A DNA stretch of 64,000 bases from Whitmania pigra (lineage: Eukaryota > Annelida > Clitellata > Hirudinida > Haemopidae), in the NCBI GenBank assembly GCA_021613335.1, contig JAJTWR010000065.1, positions 175,493-239,492 of the forward strand, written 5' to 3'. Both the position numbers and the translations under genes were made by a program. The notes beneath the pieces were generated by a model. It was not told where the DNA came from. It worked only from the letters and a program-made list of their open reading frames with translations, and did no database searches. Positions 63,201 to 64,000 of the stretch are shown here, piece after piece. The first letter of the stretch is position 1. Each line of letters begins with the position of its first letter.

Positions 63201-63872
63201 GAGTTTCTTAAAAATTTAAATAATTCATTATTTTTTATCGTTTTCACTTTTGCAGCCTGTAAAAAAATTTCCATTCATTTAAAATGTTCAGATATTTTTC
63301 ATTGCGAGATTCCAAATACTTACGATATGTACGGAAATTGCAATGGATCTTGCGAAAGTGGATACTTTGGTGAAATGTGCTTGGAGCGAGGTAACTGGCA
63401 AATTGTTATCGTTTCGTTTGTAGAATTAAAGTTTGCAAACCGAAAAACACTTGTCGATATGAATAAATTCACATTTATATTTTTAGAAAATAAATATCTG
63501 GCAGAATTAAGCAACGTCTCAACAACATGGAGCATGGAATTATGTTAGCATTTTGAATGCGTTAATGTTTCAAATGACGATATTAATTTTAAAATCTTAG
63601 TCTTATTATTCACTTAATAATTAAATATTTTCAAATGACATTTTTCGGGGGTTTGATATGTATTAAAGACAAGCGGCTGATTGATTTCTGGCATCAGCAT
63701 AAAAGATTACTTCCCATATTGTTCTCGATTGTTTTTATCTTGATTGTTTGCATTTTGACCTGGTGAGTTATTAGTAATAACTTATTATGTAGTACTCATA
63801 TAAATATTTTTGATCATGTGTCAGGACCCTAGCTTATGTCAATTTAGTAATCGAAAAGCTAAAAAAAAATGA
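54269..63872 (+). CDS. Gene F: F5/8C-like, WSC x2, EGF-like single-pass membrane protein
   Basis: Eleven exons join in frame to 436 residues: 54269-54320, 54894-55100, 55380-55586, 56913-57040, 57280-57409, 57553-57689, 58163-58301, 63256-63390, 63487-63543, 63669-63762 and 63848-63872. The signal peptide is FAYRLVMFLSIFSG. The F5/8C-like domain (residues 18-155) has VNVALGKSGLFC, KLFDGN and IAEVEVHSLS. The WSC domains (156-241, 242-333) have YRGCFSN...CGGENSFSVYM and YDGCYFV...CGGNPYVSAY. The EGF-like module is YDMYGNCNGSC...C. A 57-bp mini-exon precedes the helix (LLPILFSIVFILIVCIL) and the tail is basic (NRKAKKK). Without the mini-exon the product is 417 residues; reading past its donor gives an immediate TAG. 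The 5-kb intron before the EGF-like exon holds LINE pieces and a Tigger-in-LTR nest. Confidence 0.85.
54421..54726 (-). mobile_element. Solo LTR, 'TGAAATAACC' family, inverted copy
   Basis: It reads TGTTGTAAAC...GGTTATTTCA on the plus strand (306 bp), with the 4-bp direct duplication ATAT at 54417-54420 and 54727-54730. It lies in the first intron of gene F. Confidence 0.85.
55617..56754. mobile_element. Nonautonomous hAT element with LINE sequence inside
   Basis: The ends are TAGAGATGTAAA (55617) and, inverted, TAGAGATGTGAGCG (56754). They are flanked by a perfect 8-bp direct repeat GTCAGATA (55609-55616, 56755-56762), the hAT signature. No transposase is encoded. Its interior is a plus-strand LINE 3' fragment. 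It lies in the intron between the F5/8C-like and WSC regions of gene F. Confidence 0.85.
55960..56620 (+). mobile_element. CR1-like LINE 3' fragment carried inside a hAT element
   Basis: The plus strand encodes the RT C-terminal region (LFKWAEDWQMLFNVSKC, HERDLGVIM, AKKAKRVLGMIKRTLVSRD). After a stop it continues with KKATRMIEGFGKLSYEEKL and LTTLEKRRNRGGLIEAFKML. This is the conserved last part of CR1-type ORF2. Confidence 0.82.
58620..59590 (+). mobile_element. LINE fragment with ORF1-like coiled coil
   Basis: 58634-59011 encodes 125 residues: a predicted coiled coil with repeated VLEKNN/MLEKNN heptads followed by a short basic region. In shifted frames the sequence continues into an ORF1-like segment (TEEREGKRK). 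From about 59340 there is an RT-upstream segment (AINTFIPLIVKSRAPN). Large parts are missing between these pieces. It lies in the long intron of gene F. Confidence 0.5.
59590..59840 (-). mobile_element. R2-like LINE 3' segment, copy 3
   Basis: It matches 16200-16400 closely, including CCCAGTTTGCCTAC and AACTGGGCCTTATAATTTCT. It is partially duplicated internally, since the GCTCTCA(A/G)TGGC block occurs twice near 59605 and 59730. Confidence 0.5.
61254..61336 (-). mobile_element. 5'-truncated tRNA-Glu-like SINE with target duplication
   Basis: 83 bp matching 28916-29000, flanked by the perfect 12-bp direct repeat TTTGTACATTTA (61242-61253, 61337-61348). The duplication shows retroposition by LINE machinery. 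It sits within the Tigger element, so it is younger than that insertion. Confidence 0.8.
61840..62620 (-). pseudogene. Decayed pogo/Tigger transposase
   Basis: Minus-strand frames encode, in order, a helix-turn-helix-like start, ASESIWRQNCGNN, a core strand (CFTVILGCFAAGTKSKPILI, with FKRQ after it), and the HIAIIPGGLSSKLQ segment characteristic of the jerky/pogo DDE family. The frame changes several times, so the enzyme is not functional. The second catalytic Asp-containing segment overlaps one of the frame breaks. Confidence 0.75.
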
Positions 63873-63883
63873 TTAACTTACAA

Positions 63884-63952
63884 TTAATAAACAAACAAAC
63901 AAACAAACAAACAAACAAACAAACAAACAAACAAATAAATAAATAAATAATC
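63884..63952. repeat. (ACAA)n/(AAAT)n microsatellite
   Basis: A tetranucleotide repeat of ACAA units, turning to TAAA units, shortly after the stop codon of gene F. The latter part supplies several AATAAA motifs that could serve as a poly(A) signal. Confidence 0.85.
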
Positions 63953-64000
63953 ATTACAATCGTAATCAAACATTTTTCACTTGAAAGTTGCTCAAAGAAG

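Overview
The window is animal (metazoan) nuclear DNA. It is AT-rich, its genes are split by GT-AG introns, and it is crowded with eukaryotic transposable elements: CR1/Jockey-like and R2-like LINEs, Ty3/Gypsy elements and solo LTRs, hAT, pogo/Tigger and foldback DNA transposons, tRNA-derived SINEs and very long trinucleotide arrays. The repeat repertoire suggests an invertebrate. I cannot name the species or phylum from sequence alone.

The only host genes I can support are members of one family arranged in a cluster. Three complete copies (A 521-7118 +, E 38675-51553 +, F 54269-63872 +) and one nearly complete copy (C, minus strand, 11987-19495, signal exon not found) share an order: signal peptide; a discoidin/F5-8C/fucolectin-like domain on two exons; two WSC domains of two exons each; a six-cysteine EGF-like module; one transmembrane helix; a short cytoplasmic tail. 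Every exon joins in phase (A 434 aa; E 439 aa; F 436 aa with a juxtamembrane mini-exon in E and F). Copy D (26239-37545 +) keeps the first, EGF-like, transmembrane and tail exons but is degraded in the middle. Copy B (9277-10326 +) is a relic with frameshifts and a stop.

Layout. 1-7118: gene A, with LINE and SINE insertions in its introns. 7119-11986: decayed solo LTR, relic B, LINE 3' end. 11987-19495: gene C on the minus strand, with solo LTRs of one family in and beside it. 19790-26225: R2-like LINE pieces, a foldback element, an ATT array and a hAT relic. 26239-37545: degraded gene D, whose introns hold two foldback elements, a SINE, a LINE 3' end, a hAT relic, and a giant ATT/ATC microsatellite split by a young Gypsy element. 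38675-51553: gene E, with a rearranged Gypsy element in one intron and a three-level nest (Gypsy in solo LTR in LINE) in another. 52019-54268: solo LTR and extreme AT-rich sequence. 54269-63872: gene F, whose introns hold a solo LTR, a hAT element with LINE sequence inside it, LINE fragments, and a Tigger element inside a solo LTR.

Together the genes look like a lineage-specific array of cell-surface proteins with putative carbohydrate-binding ectodomains (F5/8C-like plus WSC). Birth, inversion, decay and repeat invasion are all visible. A recognition role (immune, self/non-self or cell adhesion) is inference only.
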